A stretch of 50,043 bases of DNA from Brevinema andersonii (GCA_020722765.1 DYKD01000017.1:1-50043), one strand, 5' to 3'. Numbered from the stretch's first letter, positions 1-8,245 are shown. Numbers and translations: made by a program. The notes: a model not told the origin generated them from the sequence alone.

Positions 1-9
1 AAAACTTGT

Positions 10-58
10 CCCAACTGCACTCATGGTTGGAATTTGACTTTTTTCGGGTGAAGTTGGG
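10..58 (+). promoter_or_regulatory. Inverted repeat in the MFS gene leader
   Basis: A 7-base arm CCCAACT at 10-16 pairs perfectly with AGTTGGG at 52-58, around a 35-base loop. It lies directly before the ribosome binding site AAGGAG (61-66) of the exporter gene. It could be an mRNA hairpin or an operator, but the arms are short and the loop long, so chance is possible. No promoter can be assigned because the window starts here. Confidence 0.25.
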
Positions 59-72
59 CTAAGGAGTTTTAT

Positions 73-1338
73 ATGGCTGAGTTCACGGATTGGGAAAAGA
101 AAACAGCTTTGTTCCTAACAAGCCAGACGATTTCTCTGTTGGGGACCTCTTTGGTGCAATACGCGCTACTTTGGTATGTAACTTTAGAAACGAAATCTGG
201 CATCATGATGACGATTTATATCATCTGCGGATTTGTACCCACCTTTCTGCTCTCCCCCTTTGCTGGTGTGTGGGCAGATCGCTATAACAGAAAGAACCTG
301 ATTATCTATCCGGATGCTTTCATAGCTTTAGCAACATTAGCCCTGGCAATTGTTTTCATGATGGGGGGCAAAGCGCTTTGGCTTGTCATGGTGACCGCTG
401 CGATTAGAGCTCTCGGCTCTGCCATTCAAGGTCCTGCTCTAGGTGCCATTTTACCCCAATTCGTACCAGCTGAACAATTAACACGTATCAACGGAATAAA
501 TGGCACACTGCAAGCAACCATCATGTTTGCTTCCCCCGTCTTGAGTGGGGTCTTAACCACCATGTTTCCCATCCAGACTGTTTTTTTTATTGATGTTGTT
601 ACAGCAACCATCGCTATTTCTGTGATGCTATTTTTCCTCAAAGTTCCCCTTCACAAAAAAGCAACAGAAAAACAGACAACTACCTATTTTGCAGATCTCA
701 AGTTGGGATTTGAATATATAAAAAATCATAAATATCTGAAATCATTTTTCATTTTTGTTGCAGTTCTCATGTTTTTAGTGTCTCCTGCTTCGATGCTTAC
801 TCCTCTCCAAGTGGTGCGAAGTTTTGGTGAAGAAATCTGGCGCCTTACTGCCATTGAAGTTGTTTTTTCTGCAGGGATGATGATTGGTGGTGGACTGATT
901 GCCATTTGGGGTGGTTGTAAAAATAGGATTCATACAATGATTTTGGCCACCCTTGTGATAGCTCTTTTTTCTATTGGACTAGGCGTTGTTCCTTGGTTCT
1001 GGATTTACCTTGTTTTTATGGGAATGATTGGAATCGCTATTCCCTTTTACAATACGCCATCTACTGTTTTGATTCAGGAACATGTTGATGAGAATTATTT
1101 AGGCAGAGTATTTAGCATTATGACAATGATTTTTACAGCAGTGATGCCTTTAGGTATGTTAATATTTGGACCTCTTGCGGAAGTCATCAGTATTGAATGG
1201 TTGCTGATAGGTGCTGGCATTTTCATGATTATCCAGATGCTGTTTGTATTGGGAGATAAGAGGTTGTTGGAAGCAGGGAAAGCGCTGCCCTCTTCGAGAC
1301 CGCTGAACGCTCCAGTCGATTTGCCACATGTTGATTAG
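73..1338 (+). CDS. MFS drug/siderophore-type exporter (MFS_3 family), altered C-terminus
   Basis: This 421-residue protein is a 12-helix major facilitator permease of the MFS_3 branch, which includes macrolide efflux and enterobactin exporters. The N-terminal half shows the family start (SLLGTSLVQYALLWYV) and the loop 2-3 motif A as GVWADRYNRKN near residues 64-74. The rest is alternating hydrophobic helices and short loops. The start is supported by AAGGAG seven bases upstream. The last 18 or so residues (ALPSSRPLNAPVDLPHVD) are polar, use GC-rich codons unlike the rest, and appear to be read from a dispersed repeat, so the native end was probably replaced. The substrate cannot be deduced. 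It is probably monocistronic, since the next gene is decayed. Confidence 0.8.
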   Translation: MAEFTDWEKKTALFLTSQTISLLGTSLVQYALLWYVTLETKSGIMMTIYIICGFVPTFLLSPFAGVWADRYNRKNLIIYPDAFIALATLALAIVFMMGGKALWLVMVTAAIRALGSAIQGPALGAILPQFVPAEQLTRINGINGTLQATIMFASPVLSGVLTTMFPIQTVFFIDVVTATIAISVMLFFLKVPLHKKATEKQTTTYFADLKLGFEYIKNHKYLKSFFIFVAVLMFLVSPASMLTPLQVVRSFGEEIWRLTAIEVVFSAGMMIGGGLIAIWGGCKNRIHTMILATLVIALFSIGLGVVPWFWIYLVFMGMIGIAIPFYNTPSTVLIQEHVDENYLGRVFSIMTMIFTAVMPLGMLIFGPLAEVISIEWLLIGAGIFMIIQMLFVLGDKRLLEAGKALPSSRPLNAPVDLPHVD

Positions 1339-1402
1339 ACGATACGGGATCTCTCGGCACCTGACGGTCATCGAGACATGGTCCTGAGTTTATCGAAATT
1401 TT
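1276..1402. repeat. Probable dispersed intergenic repeat
   Basis: About 127 bases of noticeably more GC-rich sequence separate the exporter from a decayed phosphatase gene. It contains CTTCGAGACCGCTGAACG near 1292 and TCCTGAGTTTATCGAAA near 1382. The latter resembles the CTGAGCTTGTCGAAG-type core of multi-copy intergenic repeats seen in many bacterial genomes. The exporter frame runs into it and stops at 1338. Its copy number and exact ends cannot be checked from one copy, so the classification rests on composition, remembered motif and position. Confidence 0.45.
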
Positions 1403-1441
1403 AGGCTCTATAAAAAAATAGTGGGTTAAAAGCCGCCTAAA

Positions 1442-1952
1442 AAAGGACACCTGAAATTCCGATGCAATATTGCAGCCAAGGGTGTAAGCGCTTCCCTTGA
1501 TATGTCGTTTTTGCTCAGTTATTTCAAGACTTTTCCTCCTGGTGTGAATGCAAAATCCTTGGTTGCTGTTGTCCGCAAGGCTAATGAAATAATGGTTGGA
1601 TATTCTATGGACGGTTTGTTTGCTGCTTCTTTCATCCAGACAGAAACTCAAGGCTGTTCCCTTGAATTCTTCAGGCGGGCCTTTTGGAATAGATAATTCT
1701 GCCACATTTACGCCAAAAAGCATTCCCATATCAAAAGGGGACTTTCTTTTGATGCATACAGATGGGCTGGAAGATGCCTGGAACAACAAAAAGATGCTTT
1801 TTAACATGAATCAGGTAGAAACTATCATTAAAAATGATTCTGTAGCTTCTCCTGATGTTATCATTGATAAAATTACAGGTTTGCGTGCTGGGTTCAAGCA
1901 TAGCAAGTATCTGGAAGACGACATCACTCTCCTGCTCTTAAAAATCCTATAG
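1442..1952 (+). pseudogene. SpoIIE/RsbU-type PP2C serine phosphatase, truncated and frameshifted
   Basis: Two frames together read as the C-terminal two thirds of a PP2C-like SpoIIE domain. The first, about 1442-1690, gives AAKGVSASLDMSFLLSYFKTF, which corresponds to the family's G-D-V-x-G-K-G-V-x-A-A-L motif with the metal-binding Asp region damaged. The second, about 1640-1952, gives GGPFGIDNSATF, then GDFLLMHTDGLEDAWN, and ends in DDITLLLLKIL. Both TDGLE and DDITLL are hallmark PP2C motifs. The frame shifts around 1640-1660. The N-terminal sensor and the start of the catalytic domain are absent, so the gene cannot make an active phosphatase. Such enzymes normally dephosphorylate STAS anti-sigma antagonists, and one such antagonist is encoded near 43134. 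Confidence 0.75.
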
Positions 1953-1989
1953 GTTTCATTTGTTTTGCCCGATAATATCCTCAGACTAT

Positions 1990-2478
1990 ATGAGTAATCG
2001 CAATAGGTATGTTTTTCCGTTAGCTTTATTTTTTTCCCTGCTACTATCCTTTTTTTCTTGTGACCAAAATGGTCAGCTCAGCCTGAAACCTATCCAAGTC
2101 CAGATTTATGCGCTCTATGATTCTGAAAAGGTCGATTTGCAGAACCCTTTTATCCATCGTATTTTTTACGATCCCTTTGTCCTGAATATCAATGTGACAA
2201 ACGTATTTTCCATGTCTCAAAAGGATATTAGCGATATACAGATAAAGACCAATGATCAGAAATATTTTGTCAGTTTTCAACTGAAAAAAAGGCTTTATCC
2301 CCATTTTTTCCGGTTTACATCGTATAATACGAATACTCTTGTTGCTGTCATGGTTGATGGGAAAGTCAAAACCATTGCTAAAATTGAAAAACCGATTCCT
2401 AATGGGAATTTTATGCTTGTAGCAAAGAACAGTCAGACTGAACACCTCAGGAAGTTTCTAAGCTTGTTTTTCCTTTAG
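1990..2478 (+). CDS. Putative lipoprotein with a SecDF P1-head-like region
   Basis: This 162-residue protein opens with a basic N-terminus, a hydrophobic stretch and LLLSFFSC, a spirochaete-style lipobox with Cys24 as the likely lipidated residue. The mature part (VFSMSQKDISDIQI, then NTLVAVMVDGKVKTIAKIEKPIPNG) resembles the P1-head subdomain found in SecD and in some lipoproteins. That similarity is from pattern recognition only. I chose the ATG at 1990 because it directly precedes the signal sequence; an upstream ATG at 1960 would add a non-signal-like leader. No clear ribosome binding site is visible. It lies between a pseudogene and nadE, with no operon partner evident. Confidence 0.6.
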   Translation: MSNRNRYVFPLALFFSLLLSFFSCDQNGQLSLKPIQVQIYALYDSEKVDLQNPFIHRIFYDPFVLNINVTNVFSMSQKDISDIQIKTNDQKYFVSFQLKKRLYPHFFRFTSYNTNTLVAVMVDGKVKTIAKIEKPIPNGNFMLVAKNSQTEHLRKFLSLFFL

Positions 2479-2499
2479 GTTTTTCTTTCTCTTCATATA

Positions 2500-2528
2500 T
2501 TGACAATCCATTCCGGTTTATGTAATTT
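2500..2528 (+). promoter_or_regulatory. Sigma-70-like promoter for nadE
   Basis: TTGACA at 2500-2505 and TAATTT at 2523-2528 are separated by 17 bases. They lie about 35 bases upstream of the nadE start codon, in the gap after the lipoprotein gene. Confidence 0.55.
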
Positions 2529-2563
2529 CTTCAGGTTCAAAGTTTGATAGTTTCGGAGTTGTC

Positions 2564-4237
2564 ATGGTCAGAGTGGCTCTGGCTCAGGTCAATACTGTGG
2601 TTGGTGACCTGAAAGCCAATATTAGTATTATGAAAAGGTATATTGATAAGGCAAAATCAGCTTCTGCAGACTTGGTCATCTTTCCCGAATTGACCATTAC
2701 CGGATACCCGCCAGAGGATCTTCTCTTAAAAAATGCTTTTATAACAAGAAATATGAAAGCTTTGGAAGAAATTGCAAGTGGAGTAGGGCAGGAAACAGTC
2801 TGTCTTGGTTATGTTCGTCCAGATGACGGGTTTCTCTGTAATTCCATGGCTGTCCTTTCAAAGGGAAAGGTCGTTGGACATTATGATAAGATGCACCTTC
2901 CCAACTACTCTGTTTTTGATGAAAAGCGTTATTTTCATCAAGGGGCTCAACCAGTCATCCTTCAGATGGGGAAGGCCTCTTTTGTTCTCAGCATTTGCGA
3001 GGATCTTTGGGTTCAAAAAGGTCCTGTGGAAAAGGTTTGCGCCTCCCTTCCTGTCGATGGGGTCATTAATATTTCCTCATCTCCCTATTTCCGTTCTAAG
3101 ATCCGTACTCGGACAGACTTGGTATCTTCCAAGGCAAGAAACAATAAAACCCATGTTTTTTATTGTAATCTCGTTGGCGGGCAGGATGAACTTGTCTTTG
3201 ATGGTGGGAGCATGGTTGCTTCTCCTGAAGGGAAGATTGTTGCCATGGCTCCACAGTTTCAAGAATCTCTCCTGCTTTTTGATATGCCTCTTAATAAGAA
3301 ACCATCCCATAAAAAATATGCATTCACTCGGATTTTAACTCCTTCACCGAAAAATATCAGCAGAAATGAGATTGTTCCTCTCTTGCAAGGCTGCGAACTG
3401 GAAATCCAGGAGATTCATGATGCTCTTGTAACTGGTGTACATGATTATGTCCGGAAAAATGGTTTTTCAAAGGTTCTTATCGGTCTTAGCGGAGGCATTG
3501 ATTCTGCTGTCGTTGCAGCTCTTGCTATAAATGCATTAGGGCGTGAAAATGTTATCGGTGTTACAATGCCTTCAAGGTTCTCTTCGAAAGCTACATATAA
3601 GGATGCTCTCCTGCTTGCTAAAAACCTTGGCATCACGACAAAAATATTTCCTATTAATAATCTTTTTAAACAGTATCTCTTCTCTTTTAAGGACGAGTTC
3701 AAGAATCATCCGTTTGATGCGACAGAGGAAAATATCCAGGCTCGTATCCGTGGTAATATTTTGATGGCGCTTTCCAATAAATATGGTTGGCTGGTACTTA
3801 CTACAGGTAATAAAAGCGAGATAAGCGTCGGTTATTGTACACTTTATGGAGATATGGCTGGTGGGTTTAGTGTCATTAAGGATGTCTATAAGACCCTTGT
3901 TTATCAGCTTGCTGATTATATCAATAGGAACAAGGAGCTCATCCCTCAAAGTACTATTGATCGTCCACCTACAGCAGAACTCAGACCTGGTCAAAAAGAC
4001 CAGGATTCTCTTCCTCCCTATGACCTGTTAGACAGTATATTGGAATTGTATATAGAAAAAGACCTCTCTATAGAAGAAATTACTAAAAGAGGATTTGATA
4101 AGACCATGGTTGCAAAAGTCATTCGTATGGTAGATTTGAATGAATATAAGCGTAGGCAGGCTCCTTTGGGTATCAAAATTACACAAAAATCCTTTGGTAA
4201 GGATCGGAGAATGCCCATAGTTAACCGGTTTTCATGA
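2564..4237 (+). CDS. nadE: Glutamine-dependent NAD+ synthetase
   Basis: The product makes NAD+ from deamido-NAD+ (nicotinic acid adenine dinucleotide) in an ATP-dependent reaction, using ammonia released from glutamine by its own N-terminal domain. It has 557 residues, usual for the two-domain type. The N-terminal nitrilase fold (about 1-260) carries the triad Glu42 (FPELTITGYPPED), Lys109 (HYDKMHLPNY) and Cys145 (SICEDLW). The C-terminal synthetase domain has the pyrophosphate loop SGGIDS at 309-314, and later TTGNKSE and YGDMAGGF substrate-binding stretches. The start is an ATG preceded by GGAG, behind a TTGACA-N17-TAATTT promoter. It seems to be transcribed alone. Confidence 0.95.
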   Translation: MVRVALAQVNTVVGDLKANISIMKRYIDKAKSASADLVIFPELTITGYPPEDLLLKNAFITRNMKALEEIASGVGQETVCLGYVRPDDGFLCNSMAVLSKGKVVGHYDKMHLPNYSVFDEKRYFHQGAQPVILQMGKASFVLSICEDLWVQKGPVEKVCASLPVDGVINISSSPYFRSKIRTRTDLVSSKARNNKTHVFYCNLVGGQDELVFDGGSMVASPEGKIVAMAPQFQESLLLFDMPLNKKPSHKKYAFTRILTPSPKNISRNEIVPLLQGCELEIQEIHDALVTGVHDYVRKNGFSKVLIGLSGGIDSAVVAALAINALGRENVIGVTMPSRFSSKATYKDALLLAKNLGITTKIFPINNLFKQYLFSFKDEFKNHPFDATEENIQARIRGNILMALSNKYGWLVLTTGNKSEISVGYCTLYGDMAGGFSVIKDVYKTLVYQLADYINRNKELIPQSTIDRPPTAELRPGQKDQDSLPPYDLLDSILELYIEKDLSIEEITKRGFDKTMVAKVIRMVDLNEYKRRQAPLGIKITQKSFGKDRRMPIVNRFS

Positions 4238-4319
4238 TTTTTTTTGAGTTTGTTTTTTCAATATTTAATGGTATATTTACCAATATACATATTATAAATC
4301 CTCGATAAAAGGGGGTTAA

Positions 4320-5453
4320 ATGCGTAAGATTCTTTTAGTCTTTTTTCTTTGGCCTTTATGGGTTTTTGCCCAACTCTCTCCCCAAATGCAGATGGATTCT
4401 GTCCGAAAGGAAACTGACCCTGTCAAGCAGTATGATGCTCTGTTAGGTATGGTCGAATTACGGAATCCCGCATTCAATGGTTTTTTTCTGGAAATTGCAG
4501 AAAAAGATTTTCCCTATACTGTAAAACGTCTGGCATATCAGGGGTTGGAAGAGAATTCCCTCGGTGAAAATATGGTCATTGCTGACCGCATTCTTGCCTT
4601 ATTACAGGTTGAAAAGAATGACCTTCTTATAGAATCGCAGATAAGCCTTCTTGGGAAAATTGGCTCAAGCAAGCACGAAACTTCTCTGTTTCCTTACTTG
4701 TCCAATCAAAATGTAAATATTCGTCTGCCAACTATCAGATCCCTCTTTCTTATCGGGACAGCCGCCTCAGTACCTCAAGCAAGGCAAGTTTTAACTTCAG
4801 AAACTGGAGATTCTATTTATTCCAAGGACATCAGAAAATTTGCCATGCTTATCCTTTCAAAGTTTAACCAGCAAGACTCCTTGCCTGTTTTGGAAGATGC
4901 CTTCAAAAAAAGTCTCGAGAATGATGCCACTCAGGATGAATCCTTATATGCCATGAATGCTATCAATGCATCAAGCAACCAGAAAGCCCAGGAGTTAGTG
5001 CTGAATAACATTAGTAACGTCTCAGATCAAGTCCTCAAAGAGGAATTGATTCAATCTGCCAATTTGCCTGCTCTGAGCCTACAAGAAGTGACTCCCCCCC
5101 AAAGTGAAGAAGTTCCAGCATCGGTTCCTGAGGAAATAATCCCAGAAAAAACTCCAGACATTGTTCAGCAAGTAATCAATTTTAAGGATGTCATGAAAGA
5201 AACCTCTCTTTCCTTTTCTACCCCAGAGGAAGGCCTCATGCGTGCGGAAAAATTGATTCAATTGATTTCCTATCTCGAAACTGAAATCGCTTCAGGACGA
5301 CTTTCGGTAAAAGACTTTTCCAAAGTAGGGGATGCCCATTATCGGTTAGCGAGAATTTATGATAAAATACTCGATCCCGTTAGTGCGAAAGAAAACTTTA
5401 GGAAATCAGAAGAGGCTTACGCTAAATCGGTATCAGAATGGAGGAAGAAATGA
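4320..5453 (+). CDS. Secreted HEAT-repeat protein
   Basis: The 377-residue product has a clean signal peptide (MRKILLVFFLWPLWVFA, cut before Gln) and should be periplasmic. Residues of about 25-250 are paired amphipathic helices typical of HEAT/armadillo repeats, for example ESQISLLGKIGSSKHE followed by NVNIRLPTIRSLFLIGT. A Pro/Glu-rich linker follows (about 255-290), then a C-terminal helical region (ALYDKILDPVSAKEN-like) that recalls TPR or MIT bundles. A strong ribosome binding site (GGGGG) precedes the ATG. Its stop overlaps the start of the CsgG-like gene as ATGA, so the two are translationally coupled. A scaffold role in envelope assembly is an inference. Confidence 0.7.
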   Translation: MRKILLVFFLWPLWVFAQLSPQMQMDSVRKETDPVKQYDALLGMVELRNPAFNGFFLEIAEKDFPYTVKRLAYQGLEENSLGENMVIADRILALLQVEKNDLLIESQISLLGKIGSSKHETSLFPYLSNQNVNIRLPTIRSLFLIGTAASVPQARQVLTSETGDSIYSKDIRKFAMLILSKFNQQDSLPVLEDAFKKSLENDATQDESLYAMNAINASSNQKAQELVLNNISNVSDQVLKEELIQSANLPALSLQEVTPPQSEEVPASVPEEIIPEKTPDIVQQVINFKDVMKETSLSFSTPEEGLMRAEKLIQLISYLETEIASGRLSVKDFSKVGDAHYRLARIYDKILDPVSAKENFRKSEEAYAKSVSEWRKK

Positions 5454-6253
5454 TTTTTAAGAAAATGATCTTTCTGGTATTGTTCTCTTTTTCCCTGGTT
5501 TCTCCTTCTTTTTCTGCTTTTTTAGCTGATGACGCAGGGAGCCTTGATGATAATAGCCTCACACCTGTAGAACAAGGGCAGCCAATTCAGGAAGAAAAAA
5601 CTACGGTCAAAACCCGATCCGCAGTTTCAGGAAATAATGCCGCTAATATAGTTGCAGTAGCAGACTTCGAGAATTATTCAAAGACGCCTGCTCTTGATTC
5701 TCTCTCAAAAGGGATTCCGGACGCTATTATCAATCAGTTAGTCCATTTGGATGGTGTGAGTCTTGTTGAACGAGCTCGATATGATTCTATAATGAAGGAA
5801 ATGCAGCTAAGTATGAGCGGTTTGATGAGCGATGTGACTATCCAGCGGGTAGGGCGCTCCCTCGCGGCAGGAAAGATGATTGTGGGCGGATTTGAGTATA
5901 ATCCTGTAACTAAATATATTCGTATTAATGCCCGTGTGGTAGAGATAGAGACGGGTCTGATATCCTTTTCTGATACAGTTGTAGATAATGAAATTTATGC
6001 AGATGAACTGCAGCGTGCCATTTCCAAGAAAATTATGTTCCATTTTATCAGAAAATATGGGGCTAAGCCTGCAGAAGCGTCTGCCTTGATGTCTTCTGAT
6101 GCAATAACAAATCAACCTGTAGAAGCAAAGAAAGCCCTAACCAATTTTAGGGAGTATGTAATAGGTTTTTTTGGAGAAAAGAGAGATAATCCACAATTAA
6201 AATCAATTTCCATAGACAAGCTACGATCTTTTGTCGGAAACATGTCAAAATGA
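5450..6253 (+). CDS. CsgG-like periplasmic/outer-membrane protein
   Basis: This 267-residue product has a signal peptide ending near FSLVSPSFSA and a domain that matches the CsgG/FlgO/TolB-N pattern. It reads VAVADFENYS near the N-terminus, then GIPDAIINQLV, VSLVERARYDSIMKEMQL, IVGGFEYNP, and a segment INARVVEIETGLI. In this family the domain gives outer-membrane secretion pores or assembly factors; which one applies here is unknown. No lipobox cysteine is visible, unlike CsgG itself. The ATG at 5450 is preferred over one at 5438 because GGAGGAAG lies between them at the right distance and gives an ATGA overlap with the upstream gene. Confidence 0.7.
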   Translation: MIFKKMIFLVLFSFSLVSPSFSAFLADDAGSLDDNSLTPVEQGQPIQEEKTTVKTRSAVSGNNAANIVAVADFENYSKTPALDSLSKGIPDAIINQLVHLDGVSLVERARYDSIMKEMQLSMSGLMSDVTIQRVGRSLAAGKMIVGGFEYNPVTKYIRINARVVEIETGLISFSDTVVDNEIYADELQRAISKKIMFHFIRKYGAKPAEASALMSSDAITNQPVEAKKALTNFREYVIGFFGEKRDNPQLKSISIDKLRSFVGNMSK

Positions 6254-6267
6254 TAAGGAGAAGGAAA

Positions 6268-7818
6268 ATGAGAATAAAATCGATGTTTATTTTGCTAATG
6301 ATTGCAGTATTGATGAGCAGTTCACTTTGGGCTGGCTTTTATCGTTATATGGGGTTATCAGGTATTGCCCCCGATGCTGAAATAGATCCCTTCATGCTCA
6401 ATCCTTCCCTTATCCATAGGATTGATGGTATGAGAGTTATCATTAATCCATCGGTTTCCTATAGTTCTCACACTTATGTGGATGACGAGTATGCGTCCTC
6501 TTATTCAGTGCCAACGAATAATCTCCAGACCTCCAAAGATACTTTTTTTAATCTTACTGGAACGACTTTCGGGTTTATCCTCTCAAAAGCTAACTTGGGG
6601 ATTGCATTATTGATGAGTCCGAATTATTCAAGTTTAGTTCAGAGGATTATTTCAGATCCCAATGATAAGACAAACAATCAAGCTGATACAGAATCGGAAA
6701 CTTTGATAAAAAATAGTGGACTATATGATGGTTCTTTATTGCTTAGTTACAATATTGGTAAAGTGGCATTGAATTTTGGAGGAAGTTATCAGCGTGGATG
6801 GTCAACCAATTCTTTTAATTTCAAGACAAATGGACTTATAAAGCCATCCTCTTATTCCCGTTCATTCTCTTCTACGCCTAAACTAACAGGAAGTCTTGGA
6901 TTTCTTCTATCAGATGATGTTAAATATTCTTTAGGAGCTGTGTTCAATTATTCAACACGTGGTGGGACTAGCGATCAGAATACGATAGGTTGGTTCACTA
7001 ATGTTTTTATGGTAAATAACTTTGTTGCTGCCAGTAATAAAAGTTATGTAACTTCCACATTCTCCGGGTTTAGGCTTGGTACTGTTCTGTTTGCTGATAT
7101 TAAGATGGGAGATATCGGTTTGTTGAGGCTGACAGGAAATGGAGGATATGAATCGCAACTTGAGACTTTTGAAAAATCTTCAATGTTTCTCGCTACATTT
7201 GGACGCACAAATTTGCTTGCCTCAATACTACGAAAGACAGTGGACCCAGCATTATCTTTATCCTATCTAAAAAATTATGATAGAACTCTCCTAGGAATGG
7301 GATTAAATCTCTCTTTAGAGAATCAGTCTGAACTGCTTGATTTTAATTTAGATACAAGCACCAACCCTGTAGCACAAAATCAGCAATATACTGAATTAGA
7401 TGTGAATTCCCAATTTGATTTTGATACAGTCTTCTCAGTTGAAACATCAGCTACACCGTGGTTAACAGTGCGTGGAAGCATCCTCCCCACCTTGTTCAGT
7501 TATACTTCTGATTCTTTTGTAAAAACAGATGCAATAACAAATGCAACAGGTGGAAGTAAAATTGTTAAGCAGCGTTCAGGAAGTCAATTTAAGATTTTGC
7601 CAGAAATTGATTTCATAAGTGGACTCACTTTTAAGTTGGGGAAAAATATCACTCTTGATCTTTTGGCTACTTTGGGTGTCATTACTATTTCGTATGATAA
7701 GAAAACTGAGGCCTTATCTGAAGAACAACCGCTGATCGATTCAACTAAGAAAAGTCCTATTGATACAACTGCCAATTTAAATTTTGCGTTATATGCTGGA
7801 TTGACAATCAGAATTTAA
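6268..7818 (+). CDS. Large outer-membrane beta-barrel protein
   Basis: The 516-residue product starts with a signal peptide (MRIKSMFILLMIAVLMSSSLWA). It continues with many alternating polar/hydrophobic strands rich in Ser, Asn, Thr, Gly and aromatics, and its last strand (NFALYAGLTIRI) ends in a hydrophobic residue. This is the look of a transmembrane beta-barrel or a PorV/FadL-like outer-membrane protein. I do not recognise a specific family. The ATG at 6268 is chosen because AAGGAGAAGG sits just before it; an in-frame ATG at 6250 overlaps the previous stop but lacks a site. It is the last gene of a three-gene envelope operon and is followed by a hairpin terminator. Confidence 0.65.
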   Translation: MRIKSMFILLMIAVLMSSSLWAGFYRYMGLSGIAPDAEIDPFMLNPSLIHRIDGMRVIINPSVSYSSHTYVDDEYASSYSVPTNNLQTSKDTFFNLTGTTFGFILSKANLGIALLMSPNYSSLVQRIISDPNDKTNNQADTESETLIKNSGLYDGSLLLSYNIGKVALNFGGSYQRGWSTNSFNFKTNGLIKPSSYSRSFSSTPKLTGSLGFLLSDDVKYSLGAVFNYSTRGGTSDQNTIGWFTNVFMVNNFVAASNKSYVTSTFSGFRLGTVLFADIKMGDIGLLRLTGNGGYESQLETFEKSSMFLATFGRTNLLASILRKTVDPALSLSYLKNYDRTLLGMGLNLSLENQSELLDFNLDTSTNPVAQNQQYTELDVNSQFDFDTVFSVETSATPWLTVRGSILPTLFSYTSDSFVKTDAITNATGGSKIVKQRSGSQFKILPEIDFISGLTFKLGKNITLDLLATLGVITISYDKKTEALSEEQPLIDSTKKSPIDTTANLNFALYAGLTIRI

Positions 7819-7907
7819 TATTAAACAAACGAATTGCTTCATAATAAATCATTGTTATTTTTCACTATAAGTGTATTTATTTTTTTTTTATATTTTTTAG
7901 ACAAAAA

Positions 7908-7936
7908 AAAGGGAAAGGCTTTTGACCTTTCCCTTT
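7908..7936 (+). terminator. Hairpin terminator after the envelope operon
   Basis: A perfect 11-base-pair stem (AAAGGGAAAGG / CCTTTCCCTTT) with a 7-base loop lies about 90 bases after the outer-membrane protein gene. The flanking A and T runs are modest, so termination may be moderate. It is symmetric enough to act in either direction. Confidence 0.6.
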
Positions 7937-8076
7937 AAGCAGATAGTTACTTGAGACATAAGTTTTTGGGAGGGGAACTTATGTTTATGATTATTTATCG
8001 TCATGGTCAGAAATTTTCTTTAGTCTTTTTTAAGCAAAAAAAGTGCCGAAATCAGGCTAAAAAATATTTTTTTTTC
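7937..8076 (+). other. Intergenic region with hairpin CATAAGTT/AACTTATG
   Basis: No convincing gene is visible. CATAAGTT (7957-7964) pairs with AACTTATG (7976-7983) around an 11-base loop that contains GGGAGGGG, a perfect Shine-Dalgarno-like stretch. An ATG at 7981 follows it and opens a frame of 42 codons to 8109. The peptide is lysine- and phenylalanine-rich with no recognisable features, and it would run through the promoter ahead of tRNA-Thr. The region may belong to a small RNA or leader peptide, but nothing proves it. Confidence 0.25.
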
Positions 8077-8105
8077 TTGACAAAGCATTATCTATTTGTT
8101 AATTT
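8077..8105 (+). promoter_or_regulatory. Promoter for the tRNA-Thr/rpmG/secE block
   Basis: TTGACA at 8077-8082 is followed after 17 bases by TAATTT (8100-8105). The tRNA-Thr starts 15 bases later. This probably drives the tRNA, rpmG and secE-nusG run, since no other promoter-terminator pair is evident within it. Confidence 0.6.
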
Positions 8106-8120
8106 ATAAGCCATTCTTTC

Positions 8121-8193
8121 GCCCACGTAGCTCAGATGGTAGAGCACCTCCATGGTAAGGAGGTGGTCATCAGTTCGATTCTGATCGTGGGCT
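8121..8193 (+). tRNA. tRNA-Thr (anticodon GGT)
   Basis: The 73 bases fold as a standard cloverleaf. The acceptor stem GCCCACG pairs with CGTGGGC and is followed by discriminator U. The anticodon stem CCTCC/GGAGG encloses the loop ATGGTAA with anticodon GGT, and the T-loop is TTCGATT. The 3' CCA is not encoded, so a CCA-adding enzyme must complete it. Confidence 0.95.
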
Positions 8194-8245
8194 GAGATTG
8201 TAAATGACGTTTAGTATGTAAATAGAGCCGAAAGGATGTTGTCTT

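Noticed and set aside
1229-1807. A 192-codon frame on the minus strand
   Set aside because: It is antisense to the end of the exporter and to the phosphatase remnant, has no recognisable motif, and the opposite strand explains the sequence.
4270-4300. Inverted repeat GTATAT/ATATAC and TATTAT before the HEAT-repeat gene as a promoter
   Set aside because: The sequence is very A/T-rich and no -35 fits at 16-18 bases. Chance is as likely.
7981-8109. A possible 42-codon small gene with a good ribosome binding site
   Set aside because: The peptide has no features, runs through the tRNA-Thr promoter, and cannot be tested for conservation here. It is kept only as part of the intergenic note.
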